Positions 34,191-45,681 are shown, counted from the stretch's first letter. The stretch: DNA of 64,000 bases from Brevibacillus sp. JNUCC-41 (GCF_014844095.1 NZ_CP062163.1:1922001-1986000), one strand, 5' to 3'. A program made the numbers and translations. Notes: generated by a model from the sequence alone, not told the origin.

Positions 34191-34730
34191 ATGAGCCGCC
34201 TTAAAGAAAAATTCAAAAGTGAAATTACACCGTCATTGATGGGTAAATTCAACTATCAATCAGTAATGCAAGTACCAAACATTGAGAAAATCGTTATTAA
34301 CATGGGTGTGGGTGACGCAGTATCTAACTCGAAAGCTTTGGATACAGCTGTTGAAGAACTTACATTGATCACAGGTCAAAAACCAGTTATAACAAAAGCA
34401 AAAAAATCAATCGCAGGCTTCCGTTTGCGTGAAGGTATGCCTATCGGAGCGAAAGTTACATTACGTGGAGAGCGTATGTATCAATTCCTTGATAAGCTAG
34501 TATCTGTATCTTTACCGCGTGTACGTGATTTCCGCGGCGTTTCAAAGAAATCCTTTGACGGACGTGGAAACTATACATTAGGTGTTAAAGAACAACTTAT
34601 CTTCCCTGAGATTGATTACGATAAAGTGAGCAAAGTTCGTGGTATGGACATCGTTATCGTAACGACTGCCAACACTGACGAAGAAGCTCGTGAACTACTT
34701 ACTCAAGTTGGAATGCCGTTCCAAAAGTAA
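34191..34730 (+). CDS. rplE: Ribosomal protein L5
   Basis: 179-aa 5S rRNA-binding protein of the central protuberance, forming bridge B1b. [12 protein letters not shown] and [11 protein letters not shown] are the signatures. It ends M-P-F-Q-K as usual. The Shine-Dalgarno is AAGGGAGGT. Its RNA partner, 5S, is encoded at 61.2 kb. Confidence 0.98.
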   Translation: MSRLKEKFKSEITPSLMGKFNYQSVMQVPNIEKIVINMGVGDAVSNSKALDTAVEELTLITGQKPVITKAKKSIAGFRLREGMPIGAKVTLRGERMYQFLDKLVSVSLPRVRDFRGVSKKSFDGRGNYTLGVKEQLIFPEIDYDKVSKVRGMDIVIVTTANTDEEARELLTQVGMPFQK

Positions 34731-34737
34731 TCTCTAA

Positions 34738-34941
<204 letters not shown>

Positions 34942-34971
34942 AACCCGAGTTTGGGAAGGAGGTAAAATATA

Positions 34972-35370
34972 ATGGTCATGACAGATCCTATTGCAGATAT
35001 GCTTACTCGCATCCGTAATGCGAATATGGTTCGTCACGAAAAACTGGAAGTTCCTGCTTCAAAGATCAAAAAGGAAATCGCTGAGATCTTAAAAAGTGAA
35101 GGCTTCGTACGTGACTTTGAATTAATCGAAGACAACAAACAAGGTATCATCCGTATCTTCTTAAAATACGGTGCAAACAACGAACGTGTTATCACTGGTC
35201 TAAAACGTATCAGCAAACCTGGTTTGCGTGTATATGCAAAAACTGGAGAGGTACCACGCGTTCTTAACGGTTTAGGTATCGCAATTGTTTCTACTTCTCA
35301 CGGAGTTTTAACAGACAAGGAAGCTCGCTCTAAACAAGTTGGCGGAGAAGTTTTAGCATACGTTTGGTAA
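34972..35370 (+). CDS. rpsH: Ribosomal protein S8
   Basis: 132-aa central 16S-binding protein. It begins [16 protein letters not shown] 34972 is preferred over 34978 because it is 8 bases from AAGGAGGT. The C-terminal [12 protein letters not shown] motif binds helix 21. In E. coli S8 represses the spc operon at rplE; no equivalent structure was evident here. Confidence 0.98.
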   Translation: MVMTDPIADMLTRIRNANMVRHEKLEVPASKIKKEIAEILKSEGFVRDFELIEDNKQGIIRIFLKYGANNERVITGLKRISKPGLRVYAKTGEVPRVLNGLGIAIVSTSHGVLTDKEARSKQVGGEVLAYVW

Positions 35371-35400
35371 TACATTTTCACAAGAATGGAGGTGCACATT

Positions 35401-35937
35401 ATGTCTCGTATAGGTAAAAAACCTATTGAAATCCCTGCAGGCGTAACAGTTACTATTACTGGAAGTGAAGTAACTGTTAAAGGACCTAAAGGTGAATTAA
35501 CTAGATCATTCAATCCTGACCTTTCAATCGTTGTTGAAGAGAACGTGTTAACTGTTACACGTCCGTCTGACGAGAAGGCTCACCGTTCTTTACACGGTAC
35601 TACTCGCGCACTTATCTCTAACATGGTTGAAGGTGTATCAACAGGTTTCGTAAAATCACTTGAACTTATTGGGGTTGGGTACCGTGCACAAAAGCAAGGT
35701 AACAAGCTTGTCCTTAACGTAGGATATTCCCACCCTGTAGAAATAGAGCCAGAAGCTGGCGTTGAAGTCGAAGTTCCTTCTAATACAAAAGTAATCATCA
35801 AAGGTGCAAGCAAAGAACGTGTAGGAGCTCTAGCAGCTAATATCCGTGATGTTCGCCCGCCTGAGCCGTATAAAGGTAAAGGTATCCGTTACGAAGGCGA
35901 ATTCGTTCGTCGTAAAGAAGGTAAAACTGGTAAGTAA
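35401..35937 (+). CDS. rplF: Ribosomal protein L6
   Basis: 178-aa protein near the factor-binding site. It begins [12 protein letters not shown]. The C-terminal signature [11 protein letters not shown] is intact. ATG 35401 follows TGGAGGTGC; the ATG at 35386 precedes that site. Confidence 0.98.
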   Translation: MSRIGKKPIEIPAGVTVTITGSEVTVKGPKGELTRSFNPDLSIVVEENVLTVTRPSDEKAHRSLHGTTRALISNMVEGVSTGFVKSLELIGVGYRAQKQGNKLVLNVGYSHPVEIEPEAGVEVEVPSNTKVIIKGASKERVGALAANIRDVRPPEPYKGKGIRYEGEFVRRKEGKTGK

Positions 35938-35969
35938 TGCCGCATAAGTAAACGAAAGGAGTGACGTAA

Positions 35970-36332
35970 ATGATTACGAAGCTTGATAAAAATGCTACTC
36001 GTCAGAAAAGACATGCGCGTGTACGTGCTAAGCTTTCTGGAACAGAAGCTCGTCCTCGTTTAAATGTGTTTCGTTCAAACAAACACATTTACGCACAATT
36101 AATTGACGATGCAAAAGGCGTAACATTAGCAAGTGCTTCAACTCTTGATAAAGAGATCGGTATCGAAGCTAGTAGCAATGCTGAAGCAGCTCAAAAAGTT
36201 GGCGAACTTATTGCGAAACGTGCTGTTGAAAAAGGTTTCAAAGCTGTGGTATTTGACCGCGGTGGTTACCTCTTCCATGGTCGTGTAAAAGCATTGGCTG
36301 ACGCTGCTCGTGAAAACGGCTTAGAATTTTAA
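35970..36332 (+). CDS. rplR: Ribosomal protein L18
   Basis: 120-aa 5S-binding protein. It begins [11 protein letters not shown] with a basic N-terminal tail. [14 protein letters not shown] and the end [10 protein letters not shown] are diagnostic. The Shine-Dalgarno is GAAAGGAG. With L5 it forms the 5S RNP. Confidence 0.98.
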   Translation: MITKLDKNATRQKRHARVRAKLSGTEARPRLNVFRSNKHIYAQLIDDAKGVTLASASTLDKEIGIEASSNAEAAQKVGELIAKRAVEKGFKAVVFDRGGYLFHGRVKALADAARENGLEF

Positions 36333-36354
36333 TGGATAAGGAGGGACATAACAG

Positions 36355-36855
36355 ATGCGTAGCATTGATCCTAATAAATTAGAACTTGAAGAACGCGTAG
36401 TTACAGTAAATCGTGTAGCTAAAGTTGTTAAAGGCGGACGTCGTTTCCGTTTCACTGCACTAGTTGTTGTTGGTGATAAAAATGGTCATGTTGGATTTGG
36501 TACTGGTAAAGCTCAAGAAGTTCCGGATGCTATCCGTAAAGCTATTGAGGATGCTAAGAAAAATCTAATTACTGTACCAATGGTTGGTACTACAATTCCT
36601 CACCTTGTGAACGGTCGCTATGGCGCAGGTCACATTCTATTGAAACCAGCTTCTGAAGGTACAGGAGTAATTGCTGGTGGTCCTGTTCGTGCGGTACTTG
36701 AATTAGGCGGAGTTAGCGATATCCTGTCTAAATCACTAGGTACTAATACACCTATTAATATGGTTCGCGCAACAATTGAAGGATTGAAGCAATTGAAACG
36801 TGCTGAAGACGTAGCTAAGTTACGTGGAAAATCAGTACAAGAACTGTTAGGATAA
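36355..36855 (+). CDS. rpsE: Ribosomal protein S5
   Basis: 166-aa 30S accuracy protein. The loop [10 protein letters not shown], where spectinomycin-resistance changes occur, is wild-type. The second domain has [14 protein letters not shown]. The Shine-Dalgarno is AAGGAGGG. It follows rplR as normal. Confidence 0.98.
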   Translation: MRSIDPNKLELEERVVTVNRVAKVVKGGRRFRFTALVVVGDKNGHVGFGTGKAQEVPDAIRKAIEDAKKNLITVPMVGTTIPHLVNGRYGAGHILLKPASEGTGVIAGGPVRAVLELGGVSDILSKSLGTNTPINMVRATIEGLKQLKRAEDVAKLRGKSVQELLG

Positions 36856-36871
36856 GGAGGGAAATCGAATT

Positions 36872-37054
36872 ATGGCTAATAAATTAGAAATTACCCTCAC
36901 TCGCAGCTTAATTGGTCGTCCTGAAGATCAACGTGTTACAGTTAACACTTTGGGTTTACGCAAAATGCATCAAACGGTTATCCAAGAAGATAACCCTGCG
37001 ATTCGCGGTATGATTACCAAAGTTGCTCATCTTGTTACTGTAAAAGAACAATAA
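36872..37054 (+). CDS. rpmD: Ribosomal protein L30
   Basis: 60-aa 50S protein. It begins [16 protein letters not shown]. The [16 protein letters not shown] motif is conserved. AAGGAGGG lies in the 16-base gap after rpsE. Confidence 0.97.
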   Translation: MANKLEITLTRSLIGRPEDQRVTVNTLGLRKMHQTVIQEDNPAIRGMITKVAHLVTVKEQ

Positions 37055-37086
37055 AATAATTTTTAACTTAACAAGGAGGTGCCAAC

Positions 37087-37527
37087 ATGAAACTTCATGA
37101 GTTAAAAGCTGCAGAAGGTTCTCGTAAAGAACGTAAACGTAAAGGTCGCGGTATTGGATCTGGTAACGGTAAAACAGCAGGTAAAGGACATAAAGGACAA
37201 AACGCTCGCTCCGGCGGCGGTGTGCGTCTTGGATTTGAAGGGGGACAAACTCCTCTATTCAGACGTTTACCTAAACGTGGATTTACCAACATCAACCGTA
37301 AAGACTATGCTATCGTGAATCTTGATACGTTAAATCTTTTCGAAGACGGTACTGAAGTAACACCAGCTCTTTTACTTGAGACTGGGGTTGTAAGTAAAGA
37401 AAAAGCAGGAATCAAAATTCTTGCCAAAGGAAGCATTGAGAAAAAGCTTACTGTTAAAGCTCACAAATTCTCGTCTACTGCTAAAGAAGCTATCGAAGCT
37501 GCTGGCGGTAATACAGAGGTGATCTAA
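37087..37527 (+). CDS. rplO: Ribosomal protein L15
   Basis: 146-aa late 50S assembly protein. It begins M-K-L-H-E-L-K and has the glycine/basic-rich tail [18 protein letters not shown]. Its TAA shares a base with the secY ATG, coupling ribosomal protein and translocase synthesis. Confidence 0.98.
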   Translation: MKLHELKAAEGSRKERKRKGRGIGSGNGKTAGKGHKGQNARSGGGVRLGFEGGQTPLFRRLPKRGFTNINRKDYAIVNLDTLNLFEDGTEVTPALLLETGVVSKEKAGIKILAKGSIEKKLTVKAHKFSSTAKEAIEAAGGNTEVI

Positions 37528-38822
37528 TGTTTCGCACGATCTCCAATTTTATGCGCGTGGGTGAAATAAGGAATAAGATTATTTTTACCCTTCTAATGTT
37601 AATCGTCTATCGCATCGGTACATTTATACCTGTACCGCATGTGAATGCCGATTTTCTCGCTGAACAGGACCAGCTGAGCGTCATCGGTCTTTTAAATACC
37701 TTTGGCGGCGGGGCGCTGCAAAACTTTTCTATATTAGCGATGGGTATCATGCCTTACATCACGGCATCCATCATCGTTCAGCTGTTACAGATGGATGTTG
37801 TTCCTAAGTTCACTGAATGGTCTAAACAAGGAGAAGCAGGGCGCCGTAAATTAGCACAATTCACTCGTTACTTCACTATTATCCTAGGATTTATCCAAGC
37901 AGTTGGTATGTCTTATGGGTTCAATAATATGTCAGGTGGCCAGTTGATTGAAAATCCTGGAATTGCAACATACTTGCTTATTGCGACTGTCTTAACGGCA
38001 GGAACAGCTTTTCTTTTGTGGTTAGGGGAGCTGATCACTGCTAAGGGTGTGGGTAATGGGATTTCCATCATTATCTTTGCTGGTATCGTAGCTAGTTTGC
38101 CAAATACGGCAAATCAGATTTACGCCCAACAATTTGAAAATGCCGGTGATCAATTATTCTTACGAATCATAACGATTATCCTCATTGTTTTAGCAGTATT
38201 AGCAATCGTGGTTGCTGTTATTTTCATTCAGCAGGCATTACGTAAAATTCCTATTCAGTATGCGAAACGTGCTGCGGTAGGTCGTACACAAATGGGTGGC
38301 CAGTCTACTCATTTACCATTGAAAGTAAATGCTGCGGGGGTTATTCCGGTAATCTTTGCAATGGCATTTATCATTACTCCCACTACAATCGCTTCTTTCT
38401 TTGGAAAGAACAGCGTGACTAGTTGGATATCAGCAAATCTTGATTATACCAAGCCAATTGGTATGATCATCTATGTTGCTCTTATCATTGCTTTTGCGTA
38501 TTTTTATGCATTCATTCAGGTAAACCCTGAACAAATGGCTGAGAATTTGAAAAAGCAAGGTGGCTATGTGCCGGGGATTCGTCCAGGTAAGAGTACACAA
38601 GAATATTTGACACGTGTTTTATACCGTTTGACGTTTGTAGGCTCCATTTTCTTGGCCATCATTGCCGTTTTACCGGTATTTTTCATTAAGCTTGCTGATC
38701 TGCCTCAATCTGCACAGATTGGCGGTACCAGTTTGCTGATCGTAGTGGGGGTTGCCCTTGATACGATGAAGCAGCTGGAATCACAACTTGTGAAGAGACA
38801 CTATAAAGGCTTTATAAAGTAA
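37527..38822 (+). CDS. secY: Preprotein translocase subunit SecY
   Basis: 431-aa pore-forming subunit with ten predicted membrane helices. Typical features are R-I-G-T-F-I-P-V-P in helix 1, the plug region after it, L-W-L-G-E-L-I-T in helix 4, and the C-terminal R-V-L-Y-R-L-T-F cytoplasmic/TM9 region. It overlaps rplO by one base. SecE is at 11.0 kb. GC and codon use differ slightly from the flanking r-protein genes, as expected for a membrane protein. Confidence 0.98.
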   Translation: MFRTISNFMRVGEIRNKIIFTLLMLIVYRIGTFIPVPHVNADFLAEQDQLSVIGLLNTFGGGALQNFSILAMGIMPYITASIIVQLLQMDVVPKFTEWSKQGEAGRRKLAQFTRYFTIILGFIQAVGMSYGFNNMSGGQLIENPGIATYLLIATVLTAGTAFLLWLGELITAKGVGNGISIIIFAGIVASLPNTANQIYAQQFENAGDQLFLRIITIILIVLAVLAIVVAVIFIQQALRKIPIQYAKRAAVGRTQMGGQSTHLPLKVNAAGVIPVIFAMAFIITPTTIASFFGKNSVTSWISANLDYTKPIGMIIYVALIIAFAYFYAFIQVNPEQMAENLKKQGGYVPGIRPGKSTQEYLTRVLYRLTFVGSIFLAIIAVLPVFFIKLADLPQSAQIGGTSLLIVVGVALDTMKQLESQLVKRHYKGFIK

Positions 38823-38868
38823 TGAGTTTTGGGAACGCCTTGTTCCCTTTACCCATTATAGAGTTTGA

Positions 38869-39534
<666 letters not shown>

Positions 39535-39539
39535 TCGTT

Positions 39540-40078
39540 CGTATTGATTTATGAAATTCATACCATTTTTATAACTTACTAGTTAAACTTGGTGCATTCC
39601 TATAATACAAAGGGTATAATGGATTTCGCGAGAGCATTCGCACATTTATTAATCAGGTTCTTGTACTTGGTATTCCCTGAATTGGGCGATTACTTTTTAA
39701 GTGATCTTCATGGACATATCCGGTCGGCAAAATTGATGAAGAAATGCAGTGACTCTATTGGGATTCCTAAAGAGTCGTGATATAGAGGGTTGAAAGAAGC
39801 TATGTCAGGCGTGCGCCTTTCAAACATCTCCCATGCTATTCAAACCTATGTCGAGACTAATTGCTTCTCTATTTCGAGAGTATGTCGGTCACGGAATCGG
39901 TCAAGACTTACATGAGGACCCATAAAATCCTCATTTCGGTCCAACTGATAAAGGTCCTCAGTTAAAGCCTGGTTCTACAAAATGGTGAATACTTGATGCA
40001 GAATTTTAAGACTTATGAGGATAATTGGACTGTAGTAATGTTGACGGAAAGATGTGCACCTTTAATAGGTTCACGCAT
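39540..40078 (+). pseudogene. map: Degraded methionine aminopeptidase gene (map remnant)
   Basis: Met-aminopeptidase fragments occur in the correct order but in different frames and with stops. Recognisable pieces: E-I-H-T-I near 39555; K-G-Y-N-G-F-R-E-S-I (from ~39608); N-Q-V-L-V-L-G-I-P then a stop; S-S-W-T-Y-P-V-G-K-I-D-E-E-M (around 39707-39748); Y-R-G-L-K-E-A-M-S-G-V-R-L-S-N-I-S-H-A-I-Q-T-Y (39781 on); R-E-Y-V-G-H-G-I-G-Q-D-L-H-E-D-P then a stop; G-P-Q-L-K-P-G; and N-W-T-V-V with V-D-G-K-M-C. The N-terminal ~40 codons and segments such as the metal-binding D-I-I-S-I-D and I-E-P-M regions are gone. It cannot make enzyme. It occupies exactly the normal map locus between adk and infA; the usual ybzG (KOW protein) is also absent. 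Confidence 0.9.
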
Positions 40079-40099
40079 AGAGAAGGGAGAATCACTTTA

Positions 40100-40318
40100 A
40101 TGGCGAAAGATGATGTAATTGAAGTAGAAGGCACAGTACAAGAGACTTTGCCAAATGCAATGTTTAAGGTAGAATTAGAAAATGGTCATACTGTTTTAGC
40201 TCATGTATCCGGTAAAATTCGTATGCACTTTATTCGCATTTTGCCTGGAGATAAAGTTACGGTTGAGCTTTCCCCGTATGATCTAACTCGCGGCAGAATC
40301 ACATACCGGTTCAAATAA
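40100..40318 (+). CDS. infA: Translation initiation factor IF-1
   Basis: 72-aa S1-fold protein that binds the 30S A site. It begins [11 protein letters not shown]. The motif [17 protein letters not shown] is conserved. ATG 40100 follows GAAGGGAG. The same frame is open upstream to an ATG at 40025 within the map remnant; this is treated as accidental. Confidence 0.97.
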   Translation: MAKDDVIEVEGTVQETLPNAMFKVELENGHTVLAHVSGKIRMHFIRILPGDKVTVELSPYDLTRGRITYRFK

Positions 40319-40352
40319 TCCGGTTACGCTCCGATCTGTATAAGGAGGTTAG

Positions 40353-40472
<120 letters not shown>

Positions 40473-40494
40473 ATAGAAGGAGGTGCACTCAAGC

Positions 40495-40860
40495 ATGGCA
40501 CGTATTGCTGGAGTAGATATTCCCCGTGACAAACGTATTGTTATCTCATTAACATATATATATGGTATTGGAAAACAAACAGCGATCAAGATTCTTGCAG
40601 AAGCAGGCGTTTCTGAAGAAACTCGCGTTCGTGACTTAACGGAAGACGAATTGAACAAAATTCGTGATATCATTGACAAGCTTAAAGTAGAAGGCGACCT
40701 TCGTCGTGAAATCTCCCTAAACATCAAACGTTTAATGGAAATCGGTTCTTACCGTGGTTTACGTCACCGTCGTGGTCTTCCTGTTCGCGGTCAAAATACA
40801 AAAAACAATGCTCGTACGCGTAAAGGACCTCGTCGTACTGTAGCTAACAAGAAAAAATAA
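40495..40860 (+). CDS. rpsM: Ribosomal protein S13
   Basis: 121-aa 30S head protein contacting P-site tRNA and L5 (bridge B1). It begins [28 protein letters not shown] is diagnostic. I chose ATG 40495 after AAGGAGGTGC; the ATG at 40483 precedes it. Confidence 0.98.
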   Translation: MARIAGVDIPRDKRIVISLTYIYGIGKQTAIKILAEAGVSEETRVRDLTEDELNKIRDIIDKLKVEGDLRREISLNIKRLMEIGSYRGLRHRRGLPVRGQNTKNNARTRKGPRRTVANKKK

Positions 40861-40867
40861 TTAGTAA

Positions 40868-41272
<405 letters not shown>

Positions 41273-41288
41273 TTTTTCTGTATAGATT

Positions 41289-41317
41289 TTGTATTCCTGT
41301 CAATAATGGGATATAAT
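41289..41317 (+). promoter_or_regulatory. Candidate sigma-A promoter for rpoA-rplQ
   Basis: TTGTAT (41289-41294), 17-base spacer, perfect TATAAT (41312-41317), in the gap after rpsK. It would supplement read-through from the upstream operon. Confidence 0.6.
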
Positions 41318-41449
41318 ACTGAGTTTGCGTTCTTACAGAGGATTAATTTTCAGTTGTTGCGCACAGCGGGAACGTATACATGGGGAATTTCGGTTTAAGT
41401 GACTTCGTTTACTTGCCGGGGTTTTGACGTTTTGAAGGAGGGTTTATTG

Positions 41450-42394
41450 ATGATCGAAATAGAAAAACCAAAAATCGAAACGGTTGAAATCAACGACGAT
41501 ACCAAATACGGTAAATTCGTCGTAGAGCCACTAGAGCGTGGGTATGGTACTACATTGGGTAACTCCTTACGTCGTATCCTTTTATCCTCACTCCCAGGTG
41601 CTGCTGTCACAGCTATACAAATTGATGGAGTGCTACATGAGTTCTCAACAATTGAAGGCGTCGTGGAAGATGTAACATCTATCATTCTTAATGTGAAAAA
41701 ACTAGCTCTTAAGATTTACTCTGATGAAGAGAAGACGCTGGAAATTGACGTTCAGGGTGACGGAGTCATCACGGCTGCTGATATCACTCATGATAGTGAT
41801 GTAGAAATTCTTAATCCGGATTTATATATTGCTACAATTGGTAAAAACGGTCATATGCGTATGCGTTTATCTGCACGTCGCGGCCGCGGCTACACTCCTG
41901 CTGTTCAAAACAAGAGAGAAGACCAGCCAATTGGTGTAATTCCAATCGATGCTCTTTACACTCCAGTTTCACGCGTATCTTTCCAAGTTGAAAATACACG
42001 TGTTGGACAGTTGTCTAACTTTGACAAGTTAACGTTCGATGTTTGGACTGATGGCAGTACTGGTCCGCAAGAAGCGGTAGCACTTGGAGCTAAGATTTTA
42101 ACAGAGCATTTAAATATCTTTGTTGGTTTAACCGATGAAGCTCAAAATGCTGAAATCATGGTTGAAAAAGAAGAAGATCAAAAAGAAAAAGTTCTTGAGA
42201 TGACGATCGAAGAATTAGACCTTTCTGTTCGTTCTTACAACTGCTTGAAACGTGCTGGAATCAATACCGTTCAAGAGCTAGCTCATAAAACGGAAGAAGA
42301 TATGATGAAAGTACGTAATCTAGGACGTAAATCACTTGAAGAAGTGAAAGCGAAACTAGAAGAATTAGGCTTAGGTCTTCGTAAAGACGACTGA
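41450..42394 (+). CDS. rpoA: RNA polymerase alpha subunit
   Basis: 314-aa subunit. The N-terminal assembly domain has [18 protein letters not shown] linker rich in K/E (about 225-235) precedes the C-terminal domain, where [14 protein letters not shown] and [11 protein letters not shown] bind UP elements and regulators such as Spx. I chose ATG 41450 after GAAGGAGGG; an in-frame ATG at 41399 lies upstream of that site. Confidence 0.98.
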   Translation: MIEIEKPKIETVEINDDTKYGKFVVEPLERGYGTTLGNSLRRILLSSLPGAAVTAIQIDGVLHEFSTIEGVVEDVTSIILNVKKLALKIYSDEEKTLEIDVQGDGVITAADITHDSDVEILNPDLYIATIGKNGHMRMRLSARRGRGYTPAVQNKREDQPIGVIPIDALYTPVSRVSFQVENTRVGQLSNFDKLTFDVWTDGSTGPQEAVALGAKILTEHLNIFVGLTDEAQNAEIMVEKEEDQKEKVLEMTIEELDLSVRSYNCLKRAGINTVQELAHKTEEDMMKVRNLGRKSLEEVKAKLEELGLGLRKDD

Positions 42395-42476
42395 TAACAT
42401 GGCGGATCAATCCATTATGTTGTGAGCCTTGTTATAGACACACAATATAGAACTTCAACAAAGGAGGGAATCTCTA

Positions 42477-42839
42477 ATGGGTTACAGAAAGTTAGGACGC
42501 ACTAGCGCACAACGTAAAGCATTACTTCGTGATTTAGCTACGGATCTTATTATCCATGAGCGCATTGAAACTACTGAAGCACGTGCAAAAGAATTACGTT
42601 CTGTAGTAGATAAAATGATCACTCTTGGTAAACGTGGTGACTTGCATGCACGCCGTCAAGCTGCATCTTTCATCCGTAACGAAATCGCTGACGCTGAGAA
42701 TGGCACAGATGCCCTTCAAAAACTATTCAGTGACGTGGCTCCACGTTATGAAGAACGTCAAGGTGGATACACTCGTATCATGAAAGTTGGTCCACGCCGC
42801 GGTGACGGTGCACCAGTCGTGGTTATTGAATTAGTTTAA
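42477..42839 (+). CDS. rplQ: Ribosomal protein L17
   Basis: 120-aa tunnel-exit protein. It begins [28 protein letters not shown] and G-G-Y-T-R-I are conserved. The Shine-Dalgarno is AAAGGAGGG. It is the last gene of the alpha cluster and is followed directly by a terminator. Confidence 0.98.
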   Translation: MGYRKLGRTSAQRKALLRDLATDLIIHERIETTEARAKELRSVVDKMITLGKRGDLHARRQAASFIRNEIADAENGTDALQKLFSDVAPRYEERQGGYTRIMKVGPRRGDGAPVVVIELV

Positions 42840-42850
42840 TAACAACGATG

Positions 42851-42905
42851 AAAAAGGGCGGGACAAATGAATATACTCACTTGTTCTATGCCCTTTTTCT
42901 TTTTT
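42851..42905 (+). terminator. Terminator after rplQ
   Basis: AAAAAGGGC (42851-42859) pairs with GCCCTTTTT (42890-42898), with inner pairing of GGACAA and TTGTTC, followed by a long T-run. It ends the ribosomal-protein transcript. Confidence 0.85.
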
Positions 42906-42952
42906 TATTATAGAAATTCTGTCATCTAGAAATTCGCATTGAGTGTTACGAT

Positions 42953-43120
42953 GGCTGGCGGAACCTGTATTATGCAGGGAGCCTTCACGTCTAGCTCAAG
43001 CATCCCTTCCCGCTTTTGACAAGCGATTATAAGATAACCTGTTTTTCGTAACAGGCCCGCTATTAGCTGCTCTTAATTTACCGAAAATTCTTTCGGTGGA
43101 AGGGGTGCAGCGTTTTTTTA
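42953..43120 (+). other. Structured non-coding stretch between rplQ and ecfA1
   Basis: Three folded units lie in a 300-base gap without genes. Unit one is GGCT(42953)...AGCC(42983) enclosing CCTG/CAGG. Unit two is CCTGTT (43038-43043) with AACAGG (43050-43055). Unit three is a terminator: GCTGC (43066-43070) with GCAGC (43107-43111), inner ACCGAAA/TTTCGGT, then a T-run. The middle (GTCTAGCTCAAGC ... CCGCTTTTGACAAGCG) resembles, from memory, ends of intergenic repeats common in Bacillus. I cannot assign a riboswitch class. Confidence 0.4.
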
Positions 43121-43205
43121 TATTTTCAGAAAGAAAAACTACTGTATATTGATTGAGCAGAGTTTAGTTTAGACGAGTGCAGTCGAGGATGAGGAGGGCC
43201 ACATA

Positions 43206-44042
43206 ATGAAGAAGCTGGTTTCTTTAAATAATATTGTTTTTAAATATGAGGGTCAGTCTCGAAACGCCTTGGATGATGTTTCTTTTGATATTCATCAGGG
43301 GGAGTGGCTTGCGATTGTCGGACATAATGGCTCTGGCAAGTCGACATTAGCAAAGTTACTGAATGGTCTTCAGTTCGCTAACTCAGGTACCATTACGATT
43401 AATGATCAACTTTTGACAGAAGAATCCGTTTGGGATGTTCGCCAGAAAATTGGCATGGTCTTTCAAAACCCAGATAATCAATTTGTAGGCACTACAGTTC
43501 AGGATGATGTGGCTTTTGGTTTAGAAAACGCCGGTGTTTCTCAGCAGGTTATGGTGGAGCGTGTTCATGGTGCGTTAAATAAGGTTAAAATGAATGCCTT
43601 TCTTAATCAAGAGCCGCACCATCTATCCGGCGGTCAAAAGCAAAGAGTGGCCATAGCAGGTGTAATAGCCCTGCAGCCAGACATAATCATCTTAGATGAA
43701 GCAACCTCCATGCTTGACCCAAGAGGCCGTGAAGAAGTGCTTGAAACAGTTAGGGAATTGAAACAGGAAAACGAGATCACTGTCATATCAATCACCCATG
43801 ACCTTGAGGAAGCTGCCAAAGCTGATCGAATGATAGTCATGAACCAAGGTCGGTTATATCGTGAAGGACCGCCTCAGGATATTTTTGAGTTAGAGGAAGA
43901 ATTGATTGCCCTTGGTCTGGATATTCCCTTTTCAGTGAAACTAACCAAGGAGTTACAAAAAAATGGTGTTCGTGTAGTTGATGGGCATTTGACAGAGGAA
44001 GAGTTGGTGAAGGATTTATGCGAATTACACTCGATGATGTAG
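43206..44042 (+). CDS. ecfA1: ECF transporter ATPase EcfA1 (CbiO type)
   Basis: 278-aa ABC ATPase of the energy-coupling factor module for vitamin and metal uptake. Walker A is G-H-N-G-S-G-K-S-T (about residues 38-46), the Q-loop is in V-F-Q-N-P-D-N-Q-F, the signature is L-S-G-G-Q-K-Q-R, and Walker B is [12 protein letters not shown]. It overlaps ecfA2 by 25 bases. Together with EcfA2 and EcfT it serves several S components encoded elsewhere (group II ECF). The start follows GAGGAGGGCC. Confidence 0.97.
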   Translation: MKKLVSLNNIVFKYEGQSRNALDDVSFDIHQGEWLAIVGHNGSGKSTLAKLLNGLQFANSGTITINDQLLTEESVWDVRQKIGMVFQNPDNQFVGTTVQDDVAFGLENAGVSQQVMVERVHGALNKVKMNAFLNQEPHHLSGGQKQRVAIAGVIALQPDIIILDEATSMLDPRGREEVLETVRELKQENEITVISITHDLEEAAKADRMIVMNQGRLYREGPPQDIFELEEELIALGLDIPFSVKLTKELQKNGVRVVDGHLTEEELVKDLCELHSMM

Positions 44043-44884
44043 AATACCGCTATCAGGTGAATACTCCTTTTGAACATCTAGCCCTTCATGATGTCAATAT
44101 TTCAATGGAGCCGGGAACCTATACCGCAATCATCGGGCATACAGGGTCCGGGAAATCCACGCTACTGCAGCATTTGAATGCTCTTTTAAAACCGACGAAG
44201 GGTCGTGTTTTCATTGGGGATCGGACGATTGAAGCCGGAAGAAAAGAAAAGGCTTTGCGGCCAATAAGACAAAAGGTCGGAATAGTTTTTCAGTTTCCGG
44301 AACATCAGTTATTTGATGAAACGGTTGAAAAGGATATATGTTTCGGACCAATGAATTTTGGCGTTTCTGAAATCGATGCTAAGAAACTGGCCAGGAAAGC
44401 CATCGCGCAAGTCGGATTGAATGAGGAAATTCTTGAAAAATCTCCATTCGACTTATCCGGCGGACAAATGCGACGGGTGGCCATTGCTGGGGTACTTGCC
44501 ATGGAACCCGAAGTATTGGTGCTTGATGAGCCAACAGCGGGATTGGATCCGCGAGGACGCAAAGAAATCATGGATATGTTTTATGATTTGCATAAAGCAA
44601 GGGGCATTTCAACGATTCTTGTAACACATAGCATGGAGGATGCAGCCAAGTACGCGGATGACATCATTATCATGCACAAGGGTACGGTGTTCCAAAAAGG
44701 AACCCCCCAGGAAATTTTCTCGGAGCCGGAACAATTAATGGAGCTTGGCCTGGATGTTCCGGATACGGTCCGTTTTCAGCTGAAGCTCCAGAAGGAACTT
44801 GGTGTTCGATTTGATCATCCGTGTCTTAATATCAGTGATTTAGCGATAGAAATAGATAAAGCCATGAAACGGGGGAACCGCTGA
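44018..44884 (+). CDS. ecfA2: ECF transporter ATPase EcfA2
   Basis: 288-aa partner ABC ATPase. Walker A is G-H-T-G-S-G-K-S-T, the Q-loop F-Q-F-P-E-H-Q-L-F, the signature L-S-G-G-Q-M-R-R, and Walker [13 protein letters not shown]. The E in D-E-P is the catalytic glutamate. It starts inside ecfA1 and shares its last base with the ecfT ATG, so the three products are translationally coupled, as suits a 1:1:1 complex. Confidence 0.97.
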   Translation: MRITLDDVEYRYQVNTPFEHLALHDVNISMEPGTYTAIIGHTGSGKSTLLQHLNALLKPTKGRVFIGDRTIEAGRKEKALRPIRQKVGIVFQFPEHQLFDETVEKDICFGPMNFGVSEIDAKKLARKAIAQVGLNEEILEKSPFDLSGGQMRRVAIAGVLAMEPEVLVLDEPTAGLDPRGRKEIMDMFYDLHKARGISTILVTHSMEDAAKYADDIIIMHKGTVFQKGTPQEIFSEPEQLMELGLDVPDTVRFQLKLQKELGVRFDHPCLNISDLAIEIDKAMKRGNR

Positions 44885-45681
44885 TGCTGGATAAAATGAT
44901 TATCGGGCGTTATGTCCCTGCAAATTCACTGATGCACAAGATGGACCCAAGGGCTAAATTACTCCTCGTGTTCCTGTTTGTTTGTGTCGTCTTTTTGGCG
45001 AATAATGTCGTTTCTTACGGGTTGCTTGCTGTATTCACCATCCTTTTGATCAGTCTTTCCAAAATACCGCTTCGTTATCTTTATAATGGGTTAAAACCAA
45101 TCTTTTTCTTGATCGTATTCACATTCCTTCTCCATATATTTTTTACGAAAGAAGGGGAATTGCTTTTTGAATACGGTTGGTTTGAAATCTATGAAGGCGG
45201 TCTGATTCAAGGTTTTTTCATATCCGTTAGATTTACTTTACTAATCCTTGTTACGTCACTTTTAACTTTGACGACATCCCCGATATCCATTACAGATGGA
45301 ATGGAAGAGCTGTTGGGACCCTTGAAGAAGTGGAAGATGCCTGTACATGAACTGGCATTGATGATGTCCATTGCCCTTCGATTCATTCCAACGCTAATGG
45401 AGGAAACGGAAAAAATCATGAAGGCCCAAACTGCAAGGGGAGTTGATTTTTCATCTGGCCCGATAAAGGACAGGGTTAAATCGATTGTACCGCTGCTTGT
45501 TCCTTTATTTGTCAGTTCATTCAAACGGGCGGAGGAATTGGCAACTGCCATGGAGTCAAGAGGATACCGTGGCGGGGAAGGCCGCACGAAATATCGCCAA
45601 TTGGACTGGAAGACGAGTGATAGTCTTTTGATGGTCTCAATAGGCGTTCTAACGGTCATGTTATTTTTATTACGTTCATAA
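44884..45681 (+). CDS. ecfT: ECF transporter transmembrane protein EcfT
   Basis: 265-aa membrane scaffold with four or five hydrophobic helices in the N-terminal half. Two Ala-Arg-Gly-type coupling motifs occur in its cytoplasmic helices: A-Q-T-A-R-G near residue 180 and A-M-E-S-R-G-Y near residue 222. These insert into the ATPase grooves. It begins [12 protein letters not shown]. It overlaps ecfA2 by one base. An S component that could use it lies broken at 50.1 kb. Confidence 0.96.
   Translation: MLDKMIIGRYVPANSLMHKMDPRAKLLLVFLFVCVVFLANNVVSYGLLAVFTILLISLSKIPLRYLYNGLKPIFFLIVFTFLLHIFFTKEGELLFEYGWFEIYEGGLIQGFFISVRFTLLILVTSLLTLTTSPISITDGMEELLGPLKKWKMPVHELALMMSIALRFIPTLMEETEKIMKAQTARGVDFSSGPIKDRVKSIVPLLVPLFVSSFKRAEELATAMESRGYRGGEGRTKYRQLDWKTSDSLLMVSIGVLTVMLFLLRS

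Noticed and set aside
39589-39780. 63-codon open frame between adk and infA
   Set aside because: It runs across the map remnant in a mixed frame; its peptide is explained as Map-derived sequence after frameshift.
42840-43205. Known riboswitch before ecfA1
   Set aside because: No consensus of FMN, TPP, cobalamin or other familiar classes is visible; only generic hairpins can be claimed.
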